A program made the translations under genes and the position numbers. Positions 41,252 through 50,710 of a stretch of DNA of 64,000 nt are shown one piece after another. The stretch comes from Agromyces mediolanus (GTDB lineage: Bacteria; Actinomycetota; Actinomycetes; Actinomycetales; Microbacteriaceae). The stretch lies in NCBI RefSeq assembly GCF_014648575.1, contig NZ_BMRJ01000001.1:762295-826294 (forward strand), given 5' to 3'. Each line of letters starts with the position of its first letter. Within the stretch, counting starts at the first letter, position 1. Below the pieces are notes generated by a model. It searched no databases, was not told the DNA's origin, and saw only the letters and a list, made by a program, of their open reading frames with translations.

Positions 41252-42786
41252 ACCACGGCGCATCCTCACGAGTCGGGCGGGCGGACTCCCCGCGCGGGCC
41301 ACGCCAGCTGAGTCGTCGCACCCTCCTCGGCGGAGCGGTCGGCAGTGCGGCACTGCTCGCCCTGGCCGCGTGCACGCCCACGCCGCGCTTCCTCTCCCCC
41401 ACCTCTGCCGCGGTGGCCGCTACAGAGGCGGCCCGCCAGACCACCGGAGCCGTCACGAAGGTGGCCCTCGACGCGGCCCCCACCACGATCGACCTCGCCG
41501 GAGCGCAAGTGCAGACGTGGGCGTACGGCACGATCCCCGCTCCCGTGATCAGGGTCCGGCAGGGCGATCGGGTGCAAGCGACCTTGCGCAACGGCCTGCC
41601 CGACGCGTCGAGCGTCCACTGGCACGGGGTCGCACTCCGAAACGACATGGACGGGGTCCCCGTGCTCACCCAGGACCCGGTCTCGGCGGGCGGGTCGTTC
41701 ACGTACGACTTCGTGACGCCGCACTCGGGGACGTACTGGTTCCATCCGCACTCCGGCACCCAGCTCGACCGCGGGCTCTACGGTGCGCTCATCATCGACG
41801 ATCCGCGCGAGCCCGGGGGCTACGACGACGAGTGGGTCGTCATCCTCGACGACTGGCTGGACGGCGTCAGTGCCACCCCCGATGACGTCCTGCAGGAGCT
41901 CTCCGGCGGCATGGGCGGGATGGGTGAGATGGATGGCTTCATGCGGATGGGCAACCTGCTGATGGGCGCCGATTCCGATGCGCTGGGCGGCGACGCCGGC
42001 GACGTGTACTACCCGCACTACCTGCTCAACGGCCGGCCCTCGGCGGATCCGGAGACCTTCCGGGCGAGTGCCGGCGCGCGAGTGCGGATCCGCTTCATCA
42101 ACGCGGGGTCGGACACCGCCTTCCGGGTCGCGCTCGCGGGACACCGGATGACGGTGACCCACACCGACGGGTTCCCGGTCGAGCCGCTCACCGGTGACGC
42201 CGTCCTGATCGGAATGGGAGAACGCTACGACGTCGTGGTCACCCTCGAGGACGGCGCATTCCCACTGGTCGCCGGGGCGGAAGGGAAACGGGAGCGGGTG
42301 CGGGCCGTCGTCCGCACCAGCGACGCGGCGACGCCACCGGCGGACGTGGCCGTGCCCGAGCTGTCGGGGCAACTGATCACGGCGGATCTCCTTCGGGCCG
42401 CCGCGGACGTGCAGTTGGACGGCCGCTCACCGAGCCGGAAGCTGACGGTTCGGCTCACCGGGGGGATGGCGGCCTACGACTGGGCGCTCGATGGGCGGGC
42501 GTTCGATATGGACGACCCGATGAAGAACGCCATCCCGATCACCGAGGGCGACCGGGTCAGACTCACGTTCGTGAACGACACGAAGATGTGGCATCCGATG
42601 CACCTGCACGGCCACACCTATCAGCACGCGGGCGGGGGGCCGCGGAAGGACACGTCCATCGTGCTGCCCGGCGAGCGGCTGGTGGTGGACTTCGATGCCG
42701 ACAACCCGGGGCGGTGGCTCACCCATTGCCACAACCTCTACCACGGCGAAGTCGGGATGATGGGTGTCCTCGCCTACACCGACTGA
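41248..42786 (+). CDS. Multicopper oxidase, Tat-exported lipoprotein
   Basis: A 512-residue three-domain oxidase. The Tat motif SRRTLLGG (residues 22-29) is followed by lipobox ALAAC (C42). The copper ligands are all present: HWH (125, 127), HPH (167, 169), HPMHLHGH (449, 452, 454) and HCHNLYH (493-499), with the axial Met after it. A Met-rich insert (GGMGGMGEMDGFMRMGNLLM, about residues 215-245) resembles the Cu(I)-binding loop of CueO. It should oxidise Cu(I) to the less toxic Cu(II) outside the membrane using oxygen. It is cotranscribed with lgt and lnt. Confidence 0.95.
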   Translation: MNHGASSRVGRADSPRGPRQLSRRTLLGGAVGSAALLALAACTPTPRFLSPTSAAVAATEAARQTTGAVTKVALDAAPTTIDLAGAQVQTWAYGTIPAPVIRVRQGDRVQATLRNGLPDASSVHWHGVALRNDMDGVPVLTQDPVSAGGSFTYDFVTPHSGTYWFHPHSGTQLDRGLYGALIIDDPREPGGYDDEWVVILDDWLDGVSATPDDVLQELSGGMGGMGEMDGFMRMGNLLMGADSDALGGDAGDVYYPHYLLNGRPSADPETFRASAGARVRIRFINAGSDTAFRVALAGHRMTVTHTDGFPVEPLTGDAVLIGMGERYDVVVTLEDGAFPLVAGAEGKRERVRAVVRTSDAATPPADVAVPELSGQLITADLLRAAADVQLDGRSPSRKLTVRLTGGMAAYDWALDGRAFDMDDPMKNAIPITEGDRVRLTFVNDTKMWHPMHLHGHTYQHAGGGPRKDTSIVLPGERLVVDFDADNPGRWLTHCHNLYHGEVGMMGVLAYTD

Positions 42787-44344
42787 GTTCGTCCGGCCCC
42801 GCCCGGTCACGCCTTCCTCCCGCCGGAGCGCGTCGGCCGTGATGCCGTTCGCGAGCGCAGCCGCCGGTGGACTGGCGACCGCGCTCGCGTTCCCCGGCGT
42901 CGGGTGGTGGCCGTTGCTCTTCGTCGGCGTCCCGCTGCTGATGGCGGCGATGACCACCCCCCGTCTCGGCGTCGCGCTGTCGGCGAGCGCGTTGGGCGGC
43001 GGCGTCTTCTGGGGCGTGCACGTGTTCTGGCTCACGGTTTACCTGGGTCCGGCGCCGTGGCTCGGCTTGGCCGGGTTGCAGACGCTGTTCTTCGTGGTGG
43101 GCGGCGCAGCGACCTGGGCGGTCCACCGGGCCCTGAACCGGGAGGCCGGGGTCCGCCGGCTCCTCCTCGTTCCCGCGGCCTTGGCGGCGATCTGGGCCGC
43201 CCGGGAGTGGGTGACCGGGGTGTGGCCGTACGGCGGGTTCGGCTGGGGCAAGCTCGCGTATTCGCAATCGGAGAGCCCGTTCGCCGAGCTGATCGGCTGG
43301 ACCGGTGCGACCGGGATGTCCTTCGTCCTGGCTTTCCTGGCCGGCGTCCTCCTCCAGTCCGTCCGGTATCGCTCGACCGCACCGGCCCGGGGCGGCTACG
43401 TCGCGATGGTCCTCGTGCTGGCAGCCGCGCTGGTCCCCGCGTTCCCGGTCGCGAGCTCGGGAACCCTCCGGGTCGGCGCGGTGCAGGGAAACTCGGAGGC
43501 GGGCCTGCTCGCCGTGAACCGGCCGGGGCGGATCCTCGAGGACCATCTGCGGGCTGCGACCCCGTTGCTGGCCGAGGACCTCGACCTGCTCGTCCTCCCC
43601 GAGAACGCGGCGGACCTGAGCCCGCTGGACGACCCGGGGGCCGCCGACGCGATCGACGGACTCTCCCGCCTGGTCCGCGCGCCGGTACTGCTCGGGACGA
43701 TCACTCGTAGCGGTGACGACACCTACAACTCGGCACTCGTGTGGGAGGAGGGCGACGCCGTCGCCCAGTACGACAAGAAGCACCCGGTCCCGTTCGCCGA
43801 GTATCTCCCCGATCGTGAGTTCTGGTTCCCGCTCGCACCCGATCTGTTCTCGCTCATCCCCCGAGACTTCTCGTTCGGCGAGCGCAGCAACGTCCTCGAC
43901 ATCGGCGATGTGCGAGCCGGTGTCGCGATCTGCTACGACATCGTCGACGACGCGCTCATCCGGGAGATGATCGCCGGCGGCGCCCAGGTGATCATCTCCC
44001 CCACGAACAACGCGGACTTCGGCCGCACCGATCAGAGTGCGCAACAGCTCGCAATCGCACGTCTGCGCGCCATCGAGAGCGGACGCAGCCTCGTGAACGC
44101 ATCGACCGTCGGCGTTTCGGCCATGATCAGTCCCGATGGGCGGACCATCGAGGGGCTCACTCCGTTCACGCCGGGTGCGATGGTGAACGATGTCCCCTTG
44201 TCCGCGACGGTCACGCCGGCGATGGCCTTCGGCGACGCCGTCGAGATCCTGCTGGTCGGCGCGGGCGCGATGCTCGTCGTCGGGGCGACCCTCCGGATGC
44301 CGGGCGGCGGCCGGAGGCGGGCTTCGGCGAACGGAGAGCGGTGA
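42764..44344 (+). CDS. lnt: Apolipoprotein N-acyltransferase
   Basis: A 526-residue enzyme with six to seven N-terminal spans and an extracytoplasmic nitrilase domain. The catalytic triad is visible: Glu280 (LPENAAD), Lys338/339 (YDKKHPVP) and Cys390 (VAICYD). It adds the third acyl chain to the lipidated Cys of lipoproteins. The GTG start overlaps the oxidase gene by 23 bp; an internal ATG at 42842 is the alternative. It ends this gene run. In this context it would mature the oxidase and the propeller lipoprotein. Confidence 0.92.
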   Translation: MSSPTPTEFVRPRPVTPSSRRSASAVMPFASAAAGGLATALAFPGVGWWPLLFVGVPLLMAAMTTPRLGVALSASALGGGVFWGVHVFWLTVYLGPAPWLGLAGLQTLFFVVGGAATWAVHRALNREAGVRRLLLVPAALAAIWAAREWVTGVWPYGGFGWGKLAYSQSESPFAELIGWTGATGMSFVLAFLAGVLLQSVRYRSTAPARGGYVAMVLVLAAALVPAFPVASSGTLRVGAVQGNSEAGLLAVNRPGRILEDHLRAATPLLAEDLDLLVLPENAADLSPLDDPGAADAIDGLSRLVRAPVLLGTITRSGDDTYNSALVWEEGDAVAQYDKKHPVPFAEYLPDREFWFPLAPDLFSLIPRDFSFGERSNVLDIGDVRAGVAICYDIVDDALIREMIAGGAQVIISPTNNADFGRTDQSAQQLAIARLRAIESGRSLVNASTVGVSAMISPDGRTIEGLTPFTPGAMVNDVPLSATVTPAMAFGDAVEILLVGAGAMLVVGATLRMPGGGRRRASANGER

Positions 44345-44420
44345 ACTCACCGAGCTCGCCGACCTCGCCGAGGGCGTCAGCGACCGGCCACGCGCGTCAC
44401 GGCTGGAGGGCGAACGACGA

Positions 44421-44446
44421 AGGCCCCGGCGAACCCGCCGGGGCCT
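44421..44446. terminator. Terminator shared by tRNA-Leu and lnt
   Basis: AGGCCCCGGC and GCCGGGGCCT form a perfect 10-bp stem around GAACCC. It lies just past the tRNA 3' end on the minus strand and after the lnt stop on the plus strand. Confidence 0.8.
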
Positions 44447-44454
44447 TCTCGTGG

Positions 44455-44541
44455 TGGTGCGCAAGGGGGGAGTTGAACCCCCACGCCCTTTCGGGCACAC
44501 GGACCTGAACCGTGCGCGTCTGCCTATTCCGCCACTTGCGC
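44455..44541 (-). tRNA. tRNA-Leu (anticodon CAG)
   Basis: The minus strand folds as a type II cloverleaf: acceptor GCGCAAG/CTTGCGC, anticodon loop TTCAGGT with CAG at positions 34-36 (reads CUG), a long variable arm (TGCCCGAAAGGGCGT), T arm GGGGG-TTCAACT-CCCCC and an encoded CCA. TAGTCT (44575-44570) is a likely -10 box. A tRNA-Leu near fhaA is also found in mycobacteria. Confidence 0.95.
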
Positions 44542-44838
44542 ATGCCGGCACTCGCGTGCCAGCCGATCGAGACTAACACTTCACCCGCCCGAACTCCATT
44601 CGACGGCCGCCCCCTCGCGCCGTGCGAGTCGCACTACAGACCAGGGCACGCGCCCGTTCGGGTGGCGCTGCCGACGAATCGTCGTGCAACTCGCACCCCG
44701 GCGCGCGCCGCACGACGCTTCGAACCCGCTGAGCGTCCTCGCCTCCCCTCGCGGGCCGCGCGCCTCCGGGCATAGCATCGGACGCGGGTGTTGACGCCCA
44801 GACCGACGTGACGACGACGACGTGACGAAAGGACCGGC

Positions 44839-45624
44839 GTGACTACCGTCGACCCCTCCCCCGATCTCTCCCCCATCCGCGCGTGGCTCTTCGACCTCGA
44901 CGGGGTGCTGACGCCGACCGCGGTGGTGCACATGCACGCCTGGGCGCGGCTGTTCACCCCCTACCTCGCCGAGCACGGAGCGGCCCCGTACACCGAGGCC
45001 GACTACTTCGCGTACATCGACGGCAAGCCCCGCTACGACGGCGTGCGCAGCCTGCTCGCGAGCCGGGGCATCCGCATCCCGGAGGGCGAGCCGAGCGATC
45101 CGCCGAGCGCCGACACGGTGCACGGCCTCGGCAACCGCAAGAACGCCGTCTTCACCGACACCCTCGCCGAGGAGGGCGTCTCGCCCTATCCCGCGAGCGT
45201 CGCCTTCCTCGATGCGATCGAAGCGGCCGGATGCCTCGCCGCGGTCGTGTCGAGCTCGAAGAACGCCCCCGAGGTGCTGCGCGCCGCCGGCCTCGCCCCG
45301 CGCTTCGAGGTCGTCGTCGACGGCGGCTACGCGGCCGCCGAGCAGCTGCCCGGCAAGCCCGCGCCCGACACCTACACGCGCGCGGCCGAGCTGCTGGGCG
45401 TGCCGTCGCAGGCCTGCGCCGTCGTCGAGGACGCCGAGTCCGGCGTGCAGGCGGGCGCCGCGGGCGACTTCGGTCTCGTCGTCGGCGTCGACCGCGGCGT
45501 CGGACGCGATACGCTGCTGCGGCTCGGTGCCGATGTCGTCGTCGACGAGCTCGACGAGCTCGTCCCCGCGCTGAGCACCGCACCGCCCTGCCCCGACCCC
45601 ACGACCGGAAAGCGCACTGCATGA
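44839..45624 (+). CDS. HAD-superfamily beta-phosphoglucomutase
   Basis: A 261-residue HAD enzyme. Motif I is WLFDLDGVLTPTA (catalytic Asp pair), motif II is VSSSKNAPE, Lys lies in LPGKPAPDTY and motif IV is VVEDAESGVQAG. A helical cap follows motif I. It interconverts beta-glucose-1-phosphate and glucose-6-phosphate. It is coupled (ATGA) to the GH65 phosphorylase gene that makes beta-glucose-1-phosphate, a standard pairing. The GTG follows AAAGGA. Confidence 0.92.
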   Translation: MTTVDPSPDLSPIRAWLFDLDGVLTPTAVVHMHAWARLFTPYLAEHGAAPYTEADYFAYIDGKPRYDGVRSLLASRGIRIPEGEPSDPPSADTVHGLGNRKNAVFTDTLAEEGVSPYPASVAFLDAIEAAGCLAAVVSSSKNAPEVLRAAGLAPRFEVVVDGGYAAAEQLPGKPAPDTYTRAAELLGVPSQACAVVEDAESGVQAGAAGDFGLVVGVDRGVGRDTLLRLGADVVVDELDELVPALSTAPPCPDPTTGKRTA

Positions 45625-48131
45625 GGTTCGCCGACACCGACCCGCTGAACCGCACCCGGTTCCCGCTCGACGAGTGGGCGCTGGTCGAGACCGATTTCCA
45701 GGCCGACGACCAGGGCCGCACCGAGACCCTGTTCGCGGTCGGCAACGGCTACCTCGGCCTCCGCGGCAACATCGAGGAGGGCCGCGACGGCTTCGCGCAC
45801 GGCACCTTCGTCAACGGCTTCCACGAGACCTGGCCCATCCGGCACGCCGAGGAGGCCTTCGGCTTCGCCCGCGTCGGCCAGACGATCGTGAACGCGCCGG
45901 ACGCGAAGATCATCCGCCTCTACGTCGACGACGAGCCGCTCGTCATCACCGAGGCCGAGATCCTCGCCTACGAGCGCCGGCTCGACTTCCGCACGGGCGT
46001 GCTGAGCCGTTCGATCGAGTGGCGCACCCCGGCCGGCAAGCGGGTGCTCATCACGAGCCGCCGCATGACGAGCTTCGTCGACCGGCACCTCGCGGTGCTC
46101 GACTACGAGGTGGAGCTGCTCGACGCCGACGCCGCGGTCACGATCACGAGCCACATCCTGAACCGTCAGGACGGCCGCGACGAGTACCGCTCCGGCGTCA
46201 CCGAGGCCCCGGGCGCCTTCGACCCGCGCAAGGCCGAGACGTTCACCGAGCGGGTCCTGCAGCCGCGGGTGAAGCGGCAGCACGGCGACCGCTACCTGCT
46301 CGGCTACCAGACCACGAATTCCGGGATGGCCCTCGCGGTCGGCGCCGAGCACGCCATCGCGACCGACAACCCGTACACCGAGACCGGCACGATCGACGAC
46401 GACCTCGCCAAGCACACCTACCGGGTGCAGGCGAAGCAGGGCCATCCGATCCGCGTGACGAAGCTCGTCAGCTACCACTCGGCCCGCTCGGTGCCGGCGC
46501 GCGAGCTCGGCGACCGCGCCGACCGCACGCTCGACCGGGCGCTCGAGCAGGGTGTCGCCGAGCTCTTCACGCAGCAGCGCGACTGGCTCGACGACTACTG
46601 GGTCCGCTCGGACGTCGAGGTCGGCGGGCAGCCGCTGCTGCAGCAGGCGATCCGGTGGAACCTGTTCCAGCTCGCCCAGGCCTCCGCCCGCACCGACGGC
46701 GGCGGCGTCGCGGCGAAGGGGGTCTCGGGGTCCGGCTACGGCGGCCACTACTTCTGGGACTCCGAGATCTACGTCATGCCGTTCCTCACGTACACGGCGC
46801 CGATCGTGGCGCGGAACGTCATGCGCTTCCGGCAGAAGATGCTGCCGGCGGCCCGCGCCCGCGCGCTCGAGCTGAACCAGCAGGGCGCCCTGTTCCCGTG
46901 GCGCACGATCAACGGTCTCGAGTCGAGCGCGTACTACGCGGCGGGCACCGCGCAGTACCACATCGACGCCGACATCTCCTACGCGCTGATGCACTACGTG
47001 CAGGCCACGGGCGATGAGGACTTCCTCGCCCGCGGCGCGATCGACATCCTCGTCGAGACGGCGCGGATGTGGGAGGACCTGGGCTTCTGGCGGCACAACG
47101 CCGACGACGTGTTCCACATCCACGGCGTCACCGGGCCCGACGAGTACACGACCGTCGTGAACGACAACCTGTACACGAACGTCATGGCCCGGGCGAACCT
47201 CGAGGACGCGGCGAGCGCGGTCGACCAGCTGCAGGTGCGGCATCCGCTCGAGTACCACAAGCTCGTCGAGCGGCTCGGCGTGACCCCGGCGGAGGTCGCC
47301 GGCTGGCGCCGCGCCGCGGCGCACATGCACATCCCCTTCGACGCGAAGCTCGGCGTGCACCCGCAGGACGCCGCGTTCCTCGACAAGGAGCTGTGGGACC
47401 TCGAGCAGACCCCCGAGCAGCTGCGCCCGCTCCTGCTGCACTACCACCCGCTGGTGATCTACCGCTTCCAGGTGCTGAAGCAGGCGGATGTCGTGCTCGC
47501 CCTCTTCCTGCAGGGCGACCGGTTCACGACCGAGCAGAAGCTCGCCGACTTCGAGTACTACGACCCGCTGACCACGGGCGACTCGACGCTGTCGGCGGTC
47601 GTGCAGTCGATCATGGCGGCCGAAGTCGGCTATCACGAGCTCGCGCTGCGCTACTTCCGCTCGGCGCTGTTCGTCGACCTCGCCGATCTGCACCACAACG
47701 CCGCCGACGGCGTGCATGTCGCGTCGACGGGCGGCGTGTGGAGCGCACTCGTGTTCGGCTTCGGCGGCTTCCGCGACCACAAGGGCAAGTACGGCTTCGA
47801 CCCGCGGCTCCCCGACGGCTGGGACGAGCTGACCTTCCGCATCACGCTGCGCGGGGCACGGGTCCGCGTCACGGTGCAGCCCGAGGCGATCCGCTTCGCC
47901 CTCGAGACGGGCGAGCGGGTGGAGCTCGCGGTGCGCGGCACGCCGGTCGTCGTGACCGCCGAGGCGGAGGTCTCCGTGCCCCTCGACGGGCAGGGCCCGC
48001 GCATCCTCGGCCGGCCGACGATGCGCGACGTGGAGGGGGCCCGCCGGGCCGACGGCACGCTGCTCACCGCGTCGGTGCCGACGCTCTCGCTCGACGTCGA
48101 CGAGGGGGATGCGACCATCCCCCTGGACTGA
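45621..48131 (+). CDS. GH65 disaccharide phosphorylase (maltose/trehalose/kojibiose type)
   Basis: An 836-residue family 65 enzyme: N-terminal beta-sandwich (ETLFAVGNGYLGLRGNIEEG), an (alpha/alpha)6 barrel with catalytic Glu in GVTGPDEYTTVVNDN, and a C-terminal beta-jellyroll. It phosphorolyses an alpha-linked glucose disaccharide by inversion, giving beta-glucose-1-phosphate for the adjacent mutase. The exact disaccharide cannot be read. The ATG overlaps the mutase stop, so the two work as a cytosolic salvage pathway. Confidence 0.93.
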   Translation: MRFADTDPLNRTRFPLDEWALVETDFQADDQGRTETLFAVGNGYLGLRGNIEEGRDGFAHGTFVNGFHETWPIRHAEEAFGFARVGQTIVNAPDAKIIRLYVDDEPLVITEAEILAYERRLDFRTGVLSRSIEWRTPAGKRVLITSRRMTSFVDRHLAVLDYEVELLDADAAVTITSHILNRQDGRDEYRSGVTEAPGAFDPRKAETFTERVLQPRVKRQHGDRYLLGYQTTNSGMALAVGAEHAIATDNPYTETGTIDDDLAKHTYRVQAKQGHPIRVTKLVSYHSARSVPARELGDRADRTLDRALEQGVAELFTQQRDWLDDYWVRSDVEVGGQPLLQQAIRWNLFQLAQASARTDGGGVAAKGVSGSGYGGHYFWDSEIYVMPFLTYTAPIVARNVMRFRQKMLPAARARALELNQQGALFPWRTINGLESSAYYAAGTAQYHIDADISYALMHYVQATGDEDFLARGAIDILVETARMWEDLGFWRHNADDVFHIHGVTGPDEYTTVVNDNLYTNVMARANLEDAASAVDQLQVRHPLEYHKLVERLGVTPAEVAGWRRAAAHMHIPFDAKLGVHPQDAAFLDKELWDLEQTPEQLRPLLLHYHPLVIYRFQVLKQADVVLALFLQGDRFTTEQKLADFEYYDPLTTGDSTLSAVVQSIMAAEVGYHELALRYFRSALFVDLADLHHNAADGVHVASTGGVWSALVFGFGGFRDHKGKYGFDPRLPDGWDELTFRITLRGARVRVTVQPEAIRFALETGERVELAVRGTPVVVTAEAEVSVPLDGQGPRILGRPTMRDVEGARRADGTLLTASVPTLSLDVDEGDATIPLD

Positions 48132-48158
48132 TCACCCAGCATTTTCAGCCGCTCGCGC

Positions 48159-48164
48159 TAACAT
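48159..48164 (+). promoter_or_regulatory. -10 box TAACAT for the fhaA-pknB gene run
   Basis: TAACAT lies about 34 bases before the fhaA GTG, which is preceded by GGGAG. No other clear promoter is seen until after pknA, so this may drive the whole run. Confidence 0.5.
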
Positions 48165-48197
48165 GACGCGAAGTCAGACACCGGAATCGGGAGACCT

Positions 48198-48932
48198 GTG
48201 GGCCTACTGGACAACTTCGAGAAGGGTCTCGAGCGCGCCGTCAACGGCGCGTTCGCGAAGACCTTCCGTTCCGGTCTCCAGCCGGTGGAGATCACCTCCG
48301 CCCTGAAGCGCGAGATCGACACGAAGGCCGCCGTCGTCTCGCGCGACCGCGTCCTGGTGCCGAACACCTTCACGGTGCGGATGTCGGCGGAGGACTACGA
48401 CCGGATGTCCCGGCTGGGCCCCGCGCTCACCGACGAGCTCGTCGACCTCGTGCAGAAGCACGCCGCGAGCCAGCGCTTCCAGTTCGCCGGCGGCATCACC
48501 ATCGAGCTGCAGCCCGATGCCGAGCTCAGCGTCGGCATGGTGCAGGTCGACTCGCAGAACGTGAAGGGCCAGGTCGCCTGGACGCCGGTGCTCGACATCG
48601 ACGGCAAGCGCTACCCGATCATCAAGGGCCGCACGGTGCTCGGCCGCGGCAGCGAGGCCGACATCGCCCTCGGCGACACCGGCGCCTCCCGCCGGCACGC
48701 CGAGGTGCAGTGGGACGGCTCGCGCGCGCGCGTGCGCGACCTCGGCTCGACCAACGGCATCCAGCTCGACGGCGCCCCGGTGTCCGACTCCGTCCTGGAG
48801 CCGGACTCGGTGATCACCATCGGGCGCACCCGCATCGTGTTCCGCGTCCTCGCGCAGGCCGCGGCCGCGCCGCGCCGCGAACCCGCGACGGAGCGCCACG
48901 ACATGAACGGGTTCTGGGGGCCGGCCGAATGA
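48198..48932 (+). CDS. fhaA: FhaA: DUF3662 and FHA-domain protein
   Basis: A 244-residue cytosolic protein. The N-terminal DUF3662 domain (about residues 1-120, MGLLDNFEKGLERAVNGAFA) and a C-terminal FHA domain (about 145-220; GRGSEADIALGDTGASRRHA with phosphothreonine-binding Arg/Ser, then DLGSTNGIQLDG) are clear. In mycobacteria FhaA binds phosphorylated MviN and regulates peptidoglycan synthesis. The linker between the domains is short compared with the mycobacterial protein (about 530 aa). The GTG start overlaps nothing; the stop overlaps fhaB (ATGA). Confidence 0.95.
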   Translation: MGLLDNFEKGLERAVNGAFAKTFRSGLQPVEITSALKREIDTKAAVVSRDRVLVPNTFTVRMSAEDYDRMSRLGPALTDELVDLVQKHAASQRFQFAGGITIELQPDAELSVGMVQVDSQNVKGQVAWTPVLDIDGKRYPIIKGRTVLGRGSEADIALGDTGASRRHAEVQWDGSRARVRDLGSTNGIQLDGAPVSDSVLEPDSVITIGRTRIVFRVLAQAAAAPRREPATERHDMNGFWGPAE

Positions 48933-49477
48933 GTCAACTCACCCTCCTCGTCCTCCAGATCGGCTTCCTGCTGCTGATGTGGGTGTTCGTGTTCGCCATC
49001 GTGTACGCCCTGCGCAGCGACCTGTTCGGCCAGCGGGTGCGCAAGCTCCAGCCCGATGCGGCGCAGGCCGGCACCCCGGCGGCGTCCGGCTTCCCGAGCT
49101 CGCCGATCACGCCCGGCGGCGGCACCCGCAAGCCGGCCCCGGCCCCGGCTCCTGCCCCGGCCAACGGCGAGATCGCCTCGGCGCAGAACGCCCGCACGCT
49201 CGTGATCACCTCCGGCCCGAAGGCCGGTGCCGAGTTCCCGCTCGGCCGCGACGAGATCACCATCGGCCGCTCGGCCGATTCGGCGATCATCATCCGCGAC
49301 GACTACACCTCGACCCACCACGCCCGGCTCATGCTGTGGAACGACCGGTGGATGATCCAGGACCTCGATTCCACGAACGGCACCTTCCTCGACGGCTCCC
49401 GGGTGAGCGTGCCGACCCCGATCCCGCTCGGAGTCCCGGTCAAGGTCGGCGCGACGACGTTCGAGCTCCGGCGGTAG
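48929..49477 (+). CDS. fhaB: FhaB/FipA-like membrane FHA protein
   Basis: A 182-residue protein with one N-terminal membrane span (LTLLVLQIGFLLLMWVFVFA), a Pro/Ala linker and an FHA domain (GRSADSAIIIRDDYTSTHHA; DLDSTNGTFLDG). It is the FhaB type that links PknA/PknB signalling to the divisome. Its ATG overlaps fhaA; pstP follows three bases after its stop. Confidence 0.95.
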   Translation: MSQLTLLVLQIGFLLLMWVFVFAIVYALRSDLFGQRVRKLQPDAAQAGTPAASGFPSSPITPGGGTRKPAPAPAPAPANGEIASAQNARTLVITSGPKAGAEFPLGRDEITIGRSADSAIIIRDDYTSTHHARLMLWNDRWMIQDLDSTNGTFLDGSRVSVPTPIPLGVPVKVGATTFELRR

Positions 49478-49480
49478 CCC

Positions 49481-50702
<1,222 letters not shown>

Positions 50703-50710
<8 letters not shown>

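Noticed and set aside
44421-44541. tRNA-Leu as an integration site for the copper module
   Set aside because: No integrase and no second copy of the tRNA 3' end (TGGTGCGCAAGGGGG) was noticed near 36 kb. A tRNA-Leu at this position next to fhaA is also ancestral in actinobacteria.
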